This document shows, piece by piece, positions 15,136 to 23,391 of a stretch of 64,000 nt of DNA. The stretch is from Methanomethylovorans sp041447285. GTDB lineage: Archaea > Halobacteriota > Methanosarcinia > Methanosarcinales > Methanosarcinaceae. Location of the stretch: positions 1 through 64,000 of the forward strand of contig NZ_JBGMEB010000019.1 of the NCBI RefSeq assembly GCF_041447285.1, read 5' to 3'. Each line of letters starts with the position of its first letter. The stretch's first letter is position 1. The notes beneath the pieces are model-generated. The model was not told the DNA's origin, searched no databases, and saw nothing but the letters and a program-made list of their open reading frames with translations. The translations under genes and the position numbers were made by a program.

Positions 15136-15515
15136 GCATAGTTGTCGATAATGGCGAAACAATGGACGTATACACAGACAGGGGCGGCTTTACCCTCTCC
15201 AAAGAGGACTATTCAGACATTACGGCCCTCTTCTCTCGCCAGGGGGTGCTATTAGGCCCTACGGTCCTCCGTCCTACTGACATAATCAACTATCTGGACG
15301 AACAGAACCCAAAGCTCACCGAAGCAATAGTACAGATAGAAAAAGAGAAGCAACGCCGCAGAATGGCAAACCCTCTCGGAGAACATGCAAAAACCCTGCT
15401 GCCTATCATTGTAATTATCATAGTTGGAGTGATCGCGTTTAAAATGCTCACATCTGGGGGGGGGACCAGCGCAGTAGGAGCAGCTACTAGCTCCGTTCCT
15501 ATTGTATTGAAGTGA
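15132..15515 (+). CDS. C-terminally anchored late protein
   Basis: 127 aa. A soluble domain (residues 1-90), possibly a winged or ubiquitin-like fold, is followed by one transmembrane helix (LLPIIVIIIVGVIAFKML) and a Gly/Ser/Ala-rich tail. It mirrors the N-terminally anchored neighbour and is translationally coupled to it. Function unknown. Confidence 0.6.
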   Translation: MSIVVDNGETMDVYTDRGGFTLSKEDYSDITALFSRQGVLLGPTVLRPTDIINYLDEQNPKLTEAIVQIEKEKQRRRMANPLGEHAKTLLPIIVIIIVGVIAFKMLTSGGGTSAVGAATSSVPIVLK

Positions 15516-15525
15516 GGTATATTAT

Positions 15526-18498
15526 ATGGCTGTAGATCTAAGTTATCTCTTTCGATCCAATGACCCTCGCGGTCCTCATGGACAAAGTTACAATGGCAGT
15601 ATTTCCATACCTGGTAAAAGTAGCGAAAGCACACAACAAACCAAAGTGTGGTCTCAGCAATACAACGCTCAGGATCTGGCAAGCCGTGCCAACAAAGGCG
15701 ACCAGCTCACCGATGAAGAACAGCGCTATTTAGAAGCCAGAGGCTACAGCCAGGTAACAGGAACTCGCACAGTATATACAAAACGACATTATGACGGCGG
15801 CCTCTTTGATTCTAGGGGAAATTATACAGGAAATGGAAAATATTCTTATTATGACTCACTTGAAAGCGGTTCTAATGTTGTCAGCTCTCGCCAGGAACAA
15901 TATGTATTATGGGAACGTGCCGACAACCCCGACAGCCTGACTACTGGCGATAAACTCGCCAAAGCGGGGCAATCTCTACAAGCAGGGATACTAAGCAACC
16001 CTTACTATGAAAAAGCCTCTGGATCTCTTTCAGATCTTAAAAGATGGGGATCGGAGGGCCTGGAAGAGTCCAGCGACAAAATAGAGTACTCCGGCCTTTC
16101 TCAGCTCTCAGCAAAAGCCCCCGAATACTTGAACCCACGCATAGAATCAGCGACTACCTCTATACTAGGGGTTGGAGATACTTACTTAGGCTGGTCGCCT
16201 CTGTATGCTTATGATGCTAAACTATTTCAGGAATTAAGCTCAGGATCTCAACGCTTAATTTCATTTGGTAGTGTGCTGATCCCAGGAGCTGAAACTCTTA
16301 TTAGACAGCCTGAAACCCTCGGCTATTCGCTTGCTTTGATTCCTGAAAATCTCTATCAGACGGGAAAATATGCAATTAATAACCCAGGGGATTTTGCAGT
16401 AGATATGCTCTTAGGTGCTGCTGTGGGGTCATTGGCAACAAAAGCTACAAAAGTAGTGAAAATTCAGGATCTTAACTTAGTTGAAATGGAATCTGTGGGA
16501 GCCAGCCCAAAATTACGCCCCCTTGAATATGGAAAGACGCTAAAGGTATTCGATAAGCCCATTCTTTCTTATTCCGAAGGAAAACTTACTAAAGGTGTAG
16601 CTTCAGCTCCTACTGAACTAATTTCAGGAAAACAGATTACAGCTTTTGACCCGCTAGAAACAGCAGCATTTACCAAAACAATATCAAAAATAGACCCATT
16701 GGAAAGTGAATTTTTTAATTTGGGTCAAGATATAACCAAAACAATTTACAAAACTAATGAGCCAGTAATCCAGCCGACTAAATTTGAAGTTTTAAGTGAA
16801 AACATCCCCTCACCCGCAAAAGCAGCAGTAAAAGAGGCAGTTGTTGAATATTCGGGCGAAATAGACGTTTACGGCTCTGTATCTCAAAAACTTCAATTAG
16901 GGGACTATATGTCAAGATCTCCTAAAGACCTTGAAGTAATAGTCGATGATTCCGGTTCTTTCGTACAGTTCTTAGAGCAAAAACTCTCAGACACGGGTAC
17001 GAAATACACAATAAAGGGAGTGGATACTCCTAGCCCCAAAGTATATTTTGATACGCCCGAAGGACCAATAAAAGGTATTGAGATCTTCCAGAAGGATACA
17101 AGTACTTTTACTTATGAAGATGGGTACAGTCAAAAAACAGAGATTGCATACGGGTACAATAAACAAAGTCCAATTAATGTGGAAGGACTGGATCTGACTA
17201 TTCTCTCTGAGCAAACCGCCCGAAAATACGCGGGAGCTACAACTCTCAAGGATCTGGAAATCAGGCCAACTCATGAAGGCAGAATCAAAGACGTGCAAGA
17301 CTTCATAGAAATAGGCACAGGATACGCAATAGAAAAAGGCTTACCCATTGGGGACCAGCTTTTAAGATACACTGAAATAGCAGCCGAAAAGTACCCTCAA
17401 ATTATGGATTCTCCGGTAGTCGGTTACATTCTTGAAAACAAAAGACTACCCACCACTGATATACTTCAATCAATGCCCAAATTTGCAGAAGCAGCAACAG
17501 AAAGGAGTTTGATGTTTTCTAAATCCGGCAAGGTTGCAGAGATTAGCAATTCTCCTTCTGTATGGTCTTCTTTGGAAAAAAGTGGCTATTCGGCTCTTGT
17601 TGAGTCTTCTTTTCCGGGGTCTGTGTGGTCCTCTAAATCTTCTACAGATTCCGCCAGAATGCCTGATAGTGTAGCTTCATCCCTTGCAGCTTCTCAAATA
17701 TCCTCAAGGTCTCCGGTAGGATCTATGCCAACTCAGGAAAGCCTTGTATCTTCTCTTGCAGGATCTCAGATGTCCTCAAGGTCTCCGGTAGGATCTATGC
17801 CAACCCAGAAAAGCCTTGTATCTTCTCTTGCAGGATCTCAGATGTCCTCAAGGTCTCCGGTAGGATCTATGCCAACTCAGGAAAGCCTTGTATCTTCTCT
17901 TGCAGGATCTCAGATGTCCTCAAGGTCTCCGGTAGGATCTATGCCAACTCAGGAAAGCCTTGTATCTTCTCTTGCAGGATCTCAGATGTCCTCAAGGTCT
18001 CCGGTAGGATCTATGCCAACTCAGGAAAGCCTTGTATCTTCTCTTGCATCTCCCCTTGCACCTTCTCAAATGTCCTCAAGGTCTCCGGTAGGATCTATGC
18101 CAACTCAGGAAAGCCTTGTATCTTCTCTTGCATCTCCCCTTGCACCTTCTCAAATGTCCTCAAGGTCTCCGGTAGGATCTATGCCAACCCAGGAAAGCCT
18201 TGTATCTTCTCTTGCAGGATCTCAGATGTCCTCAAGATCTCCGGTAGGGTCTATGCCGCCCATGCCTCAAACTAGGATCTCTATATTTTCAGTAGTTCCA
18301 GATAATTTTAATAGCGTTTTACCTTCACCTTCAAAAGAGCCAATGTTTCGGGACAGGGAAAAAACAAAACCTCAATTCTTCACCCCGGATCTCCGCGCAG
18401 CTATTGACGGCCTGAAGAAAAACAAATTTTACAATCCCTTTGAATCAACCGCAGGACTTGAAGAACAACTCACAAAAAGAATACGGAGGGGCTTATAA
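15526..18498 (+). CDS. Large repeat-containing late protein
   Basis: 990 aa, the largest gene of the element. Residues 1-300 are polar with few features. Around residues 440-560 a segment reads like a nucleotidyltransferase fold: VYGSVSQKL, then about 16 residues to KDLEVIVDD, and later a strand KGIEIF. Residues about 722-912 carry eight copies of SSRSPVGSMP in 24- or 27-aa units, rich in Ser/Pro/Gly. There is no signal peptide and no strong membrane helix. It could be a structural protein, a minor virion protein delivered with the genome, or an effector. It is coupled by one base to the next gene. Confidence 0.6.
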   Translation: MAVDLSYLFRSNDPRGPHGQSYNGSISIPGKSSESTQQTKVWSQQYNAQDLASRANKGDQLTDEEQRYLEARGYSQVTGTRTVYTKRHYDGGLFDSRGNYTGNGKYSYYDSLESGSNVVSSRQEQYVLWERADNPDSLTTGDKLAKAGQSLQAGILSNPYYEKASGSLSDLKRWGSEGLEESSDKIEYSGLSQLSAKAPEYLNPRIESATTSILGVGDTYLGWSPLYAYDAKLFQELSSGSQRLISFGSVLIPGAETLIRQPETLGYSLALIPENLYQTGKYAINNPGDFAVDMLLGAAVGSLATKATKVVKIQDLNLVEMESVGASPKLRPLEYGKTLKVFDKPILSYSEGKLTKGVASAPTELISGKQITAFDPLETAAFTKTISKIDPLESEFFNLGQDITKTIYKTNEPVIQPTKFEVLSENIPSPAKAAVKEAVVEYSGEIDVYGSVSQKLQLGDYMSRSPKDLEVIVDDSGSFVQFLEQKLSDTGTKYTIKGVDTPSPKVYFDTPEGPIKGIEIFQKDTSTFTYEDGYSQKTEIAYGYNKQSPINVEGLDLTILSEQTARKYAGATTLKDLEIRPTHEGRIKDVQDFIEIGTGYAIEKGLPIGDQLLRYTEIAAEKYPQIMDSPVVGYILENKRLPTTDILQSMPKFAEAATERSLMFSKSGKVAEISNSPSVWSSLEKSGYSALVESSFPGSVWSSKSSTDSARMPDSVASSLAASQISSRSPVGSMPTQESLVSSLAGSQMSSRSPVGSMPTQKSLVSSLAGSQMSSRSPVGSMPTQESLVSSLAGSQMSSRSPVGSMPTQESLVSSLAGSQMSSRSPVGSMPTQESLVSSLASPLAPSQMSSRSPVGSMPTQESLVSSLASPLAPSQMSSRSPVGSMPTQESLVSSLAGSQMSSRSPVGSMPPMPQTRISIFSVVPDNFNSVLPSPSKEPMFRDREKTKPQFFTPDLRAAIDGLKKNKFYNPFESTAGLEEQLTKRIRRGL
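17690..18258 (+). repeat. 72/81-bp in-frame tandem repeats
   Basis: Eight copies of a unit coding SQMSSRSPVGSMPTQESLVS-like sequence follow one another. Most periods are 72 bp; two consecutive units are 81 bp because SLAG is replaced by SLASPLAP. Units are nearly identical at DNA level (single changes such as cag/cgg or actcag/acccag), so they expanded recently by slippage or unequal exchange. The number of units may differ between strains. Confidence 0.9.
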
Positions 18499-18746
18499 TG
18501 GGCGCAGTGAAAGCAGGAATTGAGCTTATAGTAGGATTCTGGACCATAGGGGCCGTAGTGGTCTATAGTGCTCCAATGTTTGAATATCTCCGGCAACTGT
18601 CTATAGTGTTCGGAGTCCAGGACAACCCAACTATACTATTTTGCCTAAACAGCATGAACTATATACTCATGCTTGTAGGTCTCGCCCTGATCCTGGCAGC
18701 CATCGGAGAGGCCGGAGGAAAAGAGACAACAGGGTATTTTAATTGA
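18498..18746 (+). CDS. Two-TM small membrane protein
   Basis: 82 aa. Two hydrophobic helices (IELIVGFWTIGAVVVYSAPM and YILMLVGLALILAAIG) separated by a short loop. The size and topology, and its place directly before the spike-like gene, would suit a small virion membrane protein. No family recognised. Confidence 0.55.
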   Translation: MGAVKAGIELIVGFWTIGAVVVYSAPMFEYLRQLSIVFGVQDNPTILFCLNSMNYILMLVGLALILAAIGEAGGKETTGYFN

Positions 18747-18752
18747 GGCAGT

Positions 18753-20609
18753 ATGAAGCGTATACTTATAAGCTTGTTCTTATGTTCACTGCTGTGTATT
18801 TCATGTGCCTCTGCTGCTGGAATTCTAAACGGAAACTTTACTGGGCATACTGGTGCCTATATTGCCCACAATTGGACTAAACTTGGATCTCCCCTGCTCT
18901 ATGAATATTATGACGGGGTATATCACAGTTCACCAGGCTGTTGGTTTTTAATGACTGCCGATTCATCAGGCACTGGATATGCGGGGCTTAGTCAAAACGT
19001 AGACCTAACAAACGCCCAAAGCCTAACATTTTGGGCATATGGTGAGCAACTTACATATGTTCATCTCTGTGTAAAAATAGATGGGATCAAAATATATACT
19101 GCTCCTGTTGGTGGGGATACATCTTGGACAAACTATACTACTACAAATATAACCGGATATAGTGGTATTCACAATCTATCGTTAGGTTATGAGGATTTAT
19201 CCTCTAGTTCTGTGGCTAATGGTTTCGTGGATGATGTATCAATTAGTTATGTCACAGCCCACACGGTACCCATTTCTATTTCCTCTTATTCTCCTTCAAG
19301 TAGTCCAACCTCGTATTATGGATCATCGCAAGCGTTTAGCGTCACATTAAACCAAACAGCTAATAATACCTGGTATGTAGATAACGTATTAAGAAAAACA
19401 GAGAACAATGCAAAAACAACAACATACAGCAACAGTACAGCCGTGGTCGGATCTCATACTGTACGATGCAACTCTACAAACGCAAACGGCAGTACATCAT
19501 TATCCTGGACCTGGACAGTATCGGACATTCCCGGCCTGACTGTGGCCCTCCTGGACGAATCTACAGGCGACAGGATAACCCCGGCAAGTGTCAGGCTCTA
19601 CAATACAACCTTCACGCGGGACGGAGAAATAAACGACAGCACCCAATCAGCATTTATAAATTATTTAAACATGTCTGACGGTGAATATATCTTATCCGGC
19701 TCTGCTGATGGCTATTACTCCGCGCACGGTTCTATTAATCTTACACTGGCAACAGATACCGAGGCTTACATGTACCTGGTATCTAGTGATGAGAATGCCA
19801 GCAGCACGGGACTTTATCAGCGTTTCCGGCTCATAGATAATACTAACACTTACACGCTCTCAGACTGTCAGATTAGGATAGATAAAGCGTATGATTCGGG
19901 TACGGCCACAGTATACGAATCATACTTTGATTATCAGGGTTATACGGCCTCATGGCTGACAAGTACCGATATGTACATCATGTACATCATTTGCCCGGAT
20001 AGAACCATAAGCTACGGATATTTAGCCCCAGATCCTGACGGCCTCACCGAAATAGTAATTACTGACACCCTCCCGGATCTGTGGAACGGCTGGCTAAACT
20101 ATGAGATCTCAGCCGACAACAGCACAGAAACAATCTCTATCTCCTACGAATCACAAAAAACCCTTACCTCTGCTCAAATGTGGGTATACTATGCAGAGAA
20201 TAAAACACAAGCATACTATACTAACTCATCATCAACTAACGGCAGCCTGTATTATACCGGGGATAACTCTATCGCGTACCTGGTCCGGTTCCTGGCAACA
20301 GCCACAGACGGAGAAACAAGGGAAGTTACACAGCTTATATCCTGGACCTCTGACGGCATCCAGCCGGAACGCCTGCCCCTCCTTCCTGCAGATGCGCCGG
20401 ATTGGCTCAAGAATTTCATAAGTGCGGGTCTGATAATCCTTACTGTTCTTATATTCGGAGCTATACGGTATGACATAGCCTGTATTATCGGTACCTTAGT
20501 AGCTGCTTTCTTATGGTACACAGGCAACCTGAAAATAGAAGGCGCAGTTATCGCAGCCTGTGCCATTATCGCAGTAGCTGCTTACATGCATAGATCAAGG
20601 AGGGAATAA
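18753..20609 (+). CDS. Secreted, membrane-anchored spike-like protein
   Basis: 618 aa. A clear signal peptide (MKRILISLFLCSLLCISCASA) is followed by a lectin/jelly-roll-like region with Asn-x-Ser/Thr sequons, an Ig/PKD-like segment (about residues 175-260, ending SLSWTWTV), a prealbumin-like repeat region, and three hydrophobic helices at the C-terminus (about 550-612). More than twenty N-glycosylation sequons indicate exposure outside the cell. As the only large exported protein of the element it is the likely receptor-binding spike. Similar topology is found in the spikes of archaeal pleomorphic viruses, without visible sequence similarity. Confidence 0.7.
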   Translation: MKRILISLFLCSLLCISCASAAGILNGNFTGHTGAYIAHNWTKLGSPLLYEYYDGVYHSSPGCWFLMTADSSGTGYAGLSQNVDLTNAQSLTFWAYGEQLTYVHLCVKIDGIKIYTAPVGGDTSWTNYTTTNITGYSGIHNLSLGYEDLSSSSVANGFVDDVSISYVTAHTVPISISSYSPSSSPTSYYGSSQAFSVTLNQTANNTWYVDNVLRKTENNAKTTTYSNSTAVVGSHTVRCNSTNANGSTSLSWTWTVSDIPGLTVALLDESTGDRITPASVRLYNTTFTRDGEINDSTQSAFINYLNMSDGEYILSGSADGYYSAHGSINLTLATDTEAYMYLVSSDENASSTGLYQRFRLIDNTNTYTLSDCQIRIDKAYDSGTATVYESYFDYQGYTASWLTSTDMYIMYIICPDRTISYGYLAPDPDGLTEIVITDTLPDLWNGWLNYEISADNSTETISISYESQKTLTSAQMWVYYAENKTQAYYTNSSSTNGSLYYTGDNSIAYLVRFLATATDGETREVTQLISWTSDGIQPERLPLLPADAPDWLKNFISAGLIILTVLIFGAIRYDIACIIGTLVAAFLWYTGNLKIEGAVIAACAIIAVAAYMHRSRRE

Positions 20610-20610
20610 C

Positions 20611-20994
20611 ATAGCCTCATGGGTAGATAATTTTATTATGGCTGTCCTGATGATCCAGATAGCCTTTGCAATTGTAAATGTTACCGGCGTGTTTCCAGTG
20701 GCTGAAACCGTCCCAGGCTTCAATTATGATGAAATTGTTTCCATGAAAGACGAAATAGCCGCAGAAGCCGAAAACCTAGATTCTATTATCGATTATACTG
20801 CAGTTCTCGGAAAACTGCTTTATCTTGGCCTGAAAATAGTATTAAGCTTCATAGTTGCAGTATTCGCCAGCGTCCCGGCCATTCTCAAAATGTTCTATAT
20901 GCCTGCTGCAATTGCGGATCTGATCGGCTACGGTGTAGACGTGCTTATCCTGCTTGGCCTGGGTAACATCCTACTGCAAAGGAGCGGGTACTAA
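20611..20994 (+). CDS. Membrane protein following the spike
   Basis: About 119-128 aa. An ATG lies at 20638, but the aggagggaataac site fits an in-frame ATA at 20611, giving ASWVDNFIMAVLMIQIAFAI; which codon is used is open. Three hydrophobic helices (start, LLYLGLKIVLSFIVAVFASV, and IGYGVDVLILLGLGNILL) with an acidic loop between the first two. It overlaps the next gene by one base. Function unknown. Confidence 0.55.
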   Translation: MASWVDNFIMAVLMIQIAFAIVNVTGVFPVAETVPGFNYDEIVSMKDEIAAEAENLDSIIDYTAVLGKLLYLGLKIVLSFIVAVFASVPAILKMFYMPAAIADLIGYGVDVLILLGLGNILLQRSGY

Positions 20995-21353
20995 TGACGA
21001 AATTTAACATTTCGTATGATTGGGACTTCTCGAATGTAAGTGTAAATGTAACAGAAGATCCTACCATAAAGAACGCCACAAACCTAAGCTCCTGGGAAAG
21101 CCCCTTCTTTCCCATAACCTACGGCTGGATTCCGGTCTGGGGCGGGTGGTTCTACGTAGCCCTTACTTTCACCTTCTCTGCTATGGTGCTTGCAAAATTC
21201 AGATCTATCTATCCTGCGTCTCTGGTCTTGCTGATCCTTAACGCAATCGCTATAACATTCATGCCCCCGGAAGTTCACGGAGTCATGTATATTCTGGTTG
21301 TCCTGGGCTTTGTGGGTGTTCTCTACGGACTATTTGAAAAGAGGGGATACTAA
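20994..21353 (+). CDS. Membrane protein with short ectodomain
   Basis: 119 aa. The N-terminal 40 residues are polar with several sequons (NIS, NVS, NVT, NAT, NLS), then three hydrophobic helices (YVALTFTFSAMVLAKF, ASLVLLILNAIAITF, GVMYILVVLGFVGVLYGLF). No cleavable signal is visible, yet the sequons suggest an outside N-terminus. Possibly a partner of the spike. Overlaps both neighbours by one or a few bases. Confidence 0.6.
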   Translation: MTKFNISYDWDFSNVSVNVTEDPTIKNATNLSSWESPFFPITYGWIPVWGGWFYVALTFTFSAMVLAKFRSIYPASLVLLILNAIAITFMPPEVHGVMYILVVLGFVGVLYGLFEKRGY

Positions 21354-21523
21354 TGTTTGTATTCATGTTTGTGATAGACGGACAGGGAAGAGCTAGAAAA
21401 GTGCAGAGGCCGGAAGATCTGGACCCTATCCCGGAATATACCCGGCTTATAGATGACGACAGCAGGATAATTGCCCGCAGCATCTGCAAAGACGATGTAA
21501 GAAAAAAACTATTCGGTAAGTGA
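21353..21523 (+). CDS. Small hypothetical protein
   Basis: 56 aa, starts in the previous stop (TAATG). Beta-rich start MFVFMFVIDGQGRARKV and a charged C-terminus ending CKDDVRKKLFGK. No recognised motif. Late operon. Confidence 0.5.
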   Translation: MFVFMFVIDGQGRARKVQRPEDLDPIPEYTRLIDDDSRIIARSICKDDVRKKLFGK

Positions 21524-21527
21524 TATT

Positions 21528-21878
21528 ATGGGATTTCTTGAAGATTGGAAAAAGAAACAGGCCCTCCAGAAAAAAGTAAGCCAGGCAAAGGAAGACCAGC
21601 AGGTAAAGCAGGACAGCAGGCAGTATACTAAGCTCGGCTTGAGCCAGGATGAAGCCGAATTTTTAGCCAGGCAGGAAATTAAGAGCAAGCAAAGCAAAGA
21701 CAAATTAAACCGGGTCTTTGGTGCTCTTGAAGGTGTAGCCTCTAAGCTTGAAGTTCCGGACCAAAAAACAACACAACAGCAACCAGAAAAAGAACCTAAA
21801 AACAAAAAACAGCAGAAGCAAGACCAAAAGAAAAGTATAGATTCAGCAGTAACGGATTCTTTCTTCTACAAAATCTAA
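21528..21878 (+). CDS. Charged coiled-coil late protein
   Basis: 116 aa, extremely Lys/Gln/Asp/Glu-rich (WKKKQALQKKVSQAKEDQQV; KEPKNKKQQKQDQKK). Helical/coiled N-terminal half with disordered tail. It may bind DNA or act as an internal virion component. It is the last gene of the late operon. Confidence 0.55.
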   Translation: MGFLEDWKKKQALQKKVSQAKEDQQVKQDSRQYTKLGLSQDEAEFLARQEIKSKQSKDKLNRVFGALEGVASKLEVPDQKTTQQQPEKEPKNKKQQKQDQKKSIDSAVTDSFFYKI

Positions 21879-21894
21879 ATATGCTATATATTTA

Positions 21895-21940
21895 AGTTAA
21901 AAAGTATACTGCATTCATTTAAGTATGATTCTTTTTAACT
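21895..21940. promoter_or_regulatory. 46-bp palindrome, operator candidate
   Basis: Perfect 10-bp arms agttaaaaag (21895-21904) and ctttttaact (21931-21940) flank inner gtatac/gtat repeats. A TATA-like ctatatattta lies just left, and a small gene starts 8 bp to the right. The layout suits an operator over a transcription start, and the T-rich arm could also terminate the late operon. Confidence 0.5.
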
Positions 21941-21947
21941 GTCGTTT

Positions 21948-22106
21948 ATGTCGCTGGCAGATCGCTACTCTAAAGATGAATACGGGAACATTTACATTTA
22001 TGGTATAAGAGTTCTCACAATTACAAGAAACAGGATAACCGTAGAAGAGTATATACAGATCTGCTATATAGAAGCAGTCAGAAGAAGGGATAAAAAATTA
22101 AAGTAG
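21948..22106 (+). CDS. Small protein facing the integrase
   Basis: 52 aa. RYSKDEYGNIYIYGIRVLTI is followed by a helical, basic C-terminus (EEYIQICYIEAVRRRDKKL). It has no Shine-Dalgarno sequence and may be leaderless. It is convergent with and overlaps the integrase end by 9 bp. The size and position suit an excisionase or regulator, but no family is recognised. Confidence 0.5.
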   Translation: MSLADRYSKDEYGNIYIYGIRVLTITRNRITVEEYIQICYIEAVRRRDKKLK

Positions 22107-23000
22107 CTCCGGCATGGATTGCAGGTATTCCGCGCGGATCTTCTCAAAGCTCATATATCCTTTAGACAAATAATGAGCTTTCCATGTTTCTTTATTTATG
22201 GAATCGCCTCTAAGCTGCTGTAAATATTCGTCTGTCATTCCTGCTTCTCTTAACGAGGTAGTAAAAAAGCCCCGGAAACAATGGCAAGTTAAACGGGTTT
22301 CCAGTGATCCTCTCGGCTTGTGCAATCCCAACGGTTCAGCATAATAAGCTATCATCTCATTGGTCCAATCCTTATGTATATGGCCGCCATGCTCAGAAAC
22401 CCATAGATATTTTGTTTTCTTGCGTGGCTCTCTCCATTCTAAATAAAGCTCTAATACTGCCTTTAGTTCCAGGTCCATAGGTAACATTCTATTATGCCTT
22501 TTTGCTGCTTCCGGTAAAGTAATAGTGTCTCGCTTAAAGTCCAAATGGTCAGGTTCCAGCCTGAAATACTCTCCAAATCGTGCGCCAGTCTTTGCCAGGG
22601 TAACTATAGGGGCAATGTGTTCTATCTGGCTCATTCTCTCAATGAGTGCCCGGACATCCTGCAAAGACGGTATTTGTCGGCTGTCGTGTTTAGTAGGCTG
22701 ATCTAAATATCTCTGCCTAAATGGAAGTATGGGGTTTACCTGGGCGACCTCTTCATAGATCAGAAAATCGTAAAAGGAAGAAATAGCAGAAAAGTACGTT
22801 TTCAGGGTGGCTATATGTAAATCTCTTTCCTGCAAGTGCTCTAAATAATCGCGTAAATCATGCTTATCTACTCGCTCAGGTTCTGGGTAGTGGTGCAAAA
22901 ACTCCTTTACTACACTCTTGTAAGACTCTAAACTCCTTTTTGTCCGGCCTCTTATCTTGCAATCCTGTAAAAAAGCCTCAATCATCAGACCACCGGACAC
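22098..23000 (-). CDS. int: Tyrosine recombinase (integrase 2)
   Basis: 295-300 aa; GTG at 23000 or, more likely, ATG at 22985 (MIEAFLQDCK). Catalytic residues in place: Arg at about 141 (TGARFGEYFR), HCFR at about 240-243, Tyr at about 277 (WKAHYLSKGY). The N-terminal core-binding domain matches that of integrase 1. It is oriented away from the tRNA-Glu that carries its attachment site, about 250 bp from it, and would catalyse integration into and excision from the tRNA 3' end. It appears intact. Confidence 0.95.
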   Translation of the reverse strand: MSGGLMIEAFLQDCKIRGRTKRSLESYKSVVKEFLHHYPEPERVDKHDLRDYLEHLQERDLHIATLKTYFSAISSFYDFLIYEEVAQVNPILPFRQRYLDQPTKHDSRQIPSLQDVRALIERMSQIEHIAPIVTLAKTGARFGEYFRLEPDHLDFKRDTITLPEAAKRHNRMLPMDLELKAVLELYLEWREPRKKTKYLWVSEHGGHIHKDWTNEMIAYYAEPLGLHKPRGSLETRLTCHCFRGFFTTSLREAGMTDEYLQQLRGDSINKETWKAHYLSKGYMSFEKIRAEYLQSMPELL

Positions 23001-23121
23001 CTAAAAGCTATTTACATCTATATATTATATGCATTTAGATTATGAAGAACATAATAGAGTAAGGAACTAAAAATGAATCTATATATCTTTATAAAAAGAT
23101 TTTAAAACTAGTTGAGAAATG

Positions 23122-23150
23122 ACTACTGCCGGGTGACTAGCGGCAGTAGT
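23122..23150. promoter_or_regulatory. Perfect hairpin upstream of integrase
   Basis: actactgccg (23122-23131) and cggcagtagt (23141-23150) form a 10-bp perfect stem with a 9-nt loop. It lies between the integrase start and the tRNA. It may be an arm-type recombinase or excisionase site, or end the tRNA transcript. No such copy is seen at the left end. Confidence 0.45.
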
Positions 23151-23248
23151 TCTGTTTTGGAAGTTGGTGTTTACAAGTATATAGTTAGAACTTTGGCTAT
23201 ATAGCTTTTAAGGTTAATTTAAGGAAAAGGTTTTTAATAAAGAGGCGA

Positions 23249-23265
23249 GTGCTCCGGTCGGGATT
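23249..23265. repeat. attR: Right attachment site in tRNA-Glu
   Basis: The 17-bp direct-repeat partner of 3020-3036. It covers the 3' acceptor strand and part of the T-arm of tRNA-Glu plus two bases beyond, so the tRNA gene stays whole on this side after integration. Confidence 0.85.
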
Positions 23266-23324
23266 CGAACCCGAGTCTTCGGCTCGAAAGGCCGGAATGA
23301 TTGGCCGAACTACACTACCGGAGC
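23250..23324 (-). tRNA. tRNA-Glu (UUC)
   Basis: The minus strand reads a 7-bp acceptor stem GCTCCGG/CCGGAGC, a D-arm and a T-arm with GGTTCGAATCC. The anticodon loop CTTTCGA gives anticodon TTC, so glutamate. Discriminator base A, no encoded CCA and no intron. The anticodon stem has one mismatch at its outer pair (C-A) by my reading. It is the integration target of the provirus. Confidence 0.93.
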
Positions 23325-23391
23325 ACAACGAATGTTGCTGCTTGAGCGACACCAAAATAGCACATAACCTTATTAAACCTTTCGGCCAGAA

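Larger units (their letters stand above)
3020..23265. mobile_element. Integrated provirus-like element in tRNA-Glu
   Basis: The element of about 20.2 kb is flanked by 17-bp direct repeats, the right one forming the 3' end of tRNA-Glu. It has an integrase at the tRNA side, an early operon of tiny genes, an HUH Rep, a cargo strip, a leftward AbrB/ATPase block and a rightward late operon of membrane proteins with a spike-like protein. I found no terminase, portal, tail, double-jelly-roll capsid or polymerase gene. This points to a rolling-circle, membrane-containing or filamentous archaeal virus. Related plans are known in haloarchaeal pleolipoviruses and in inovirus-like elements. Most genes look intact. 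Confidence 0.85.
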
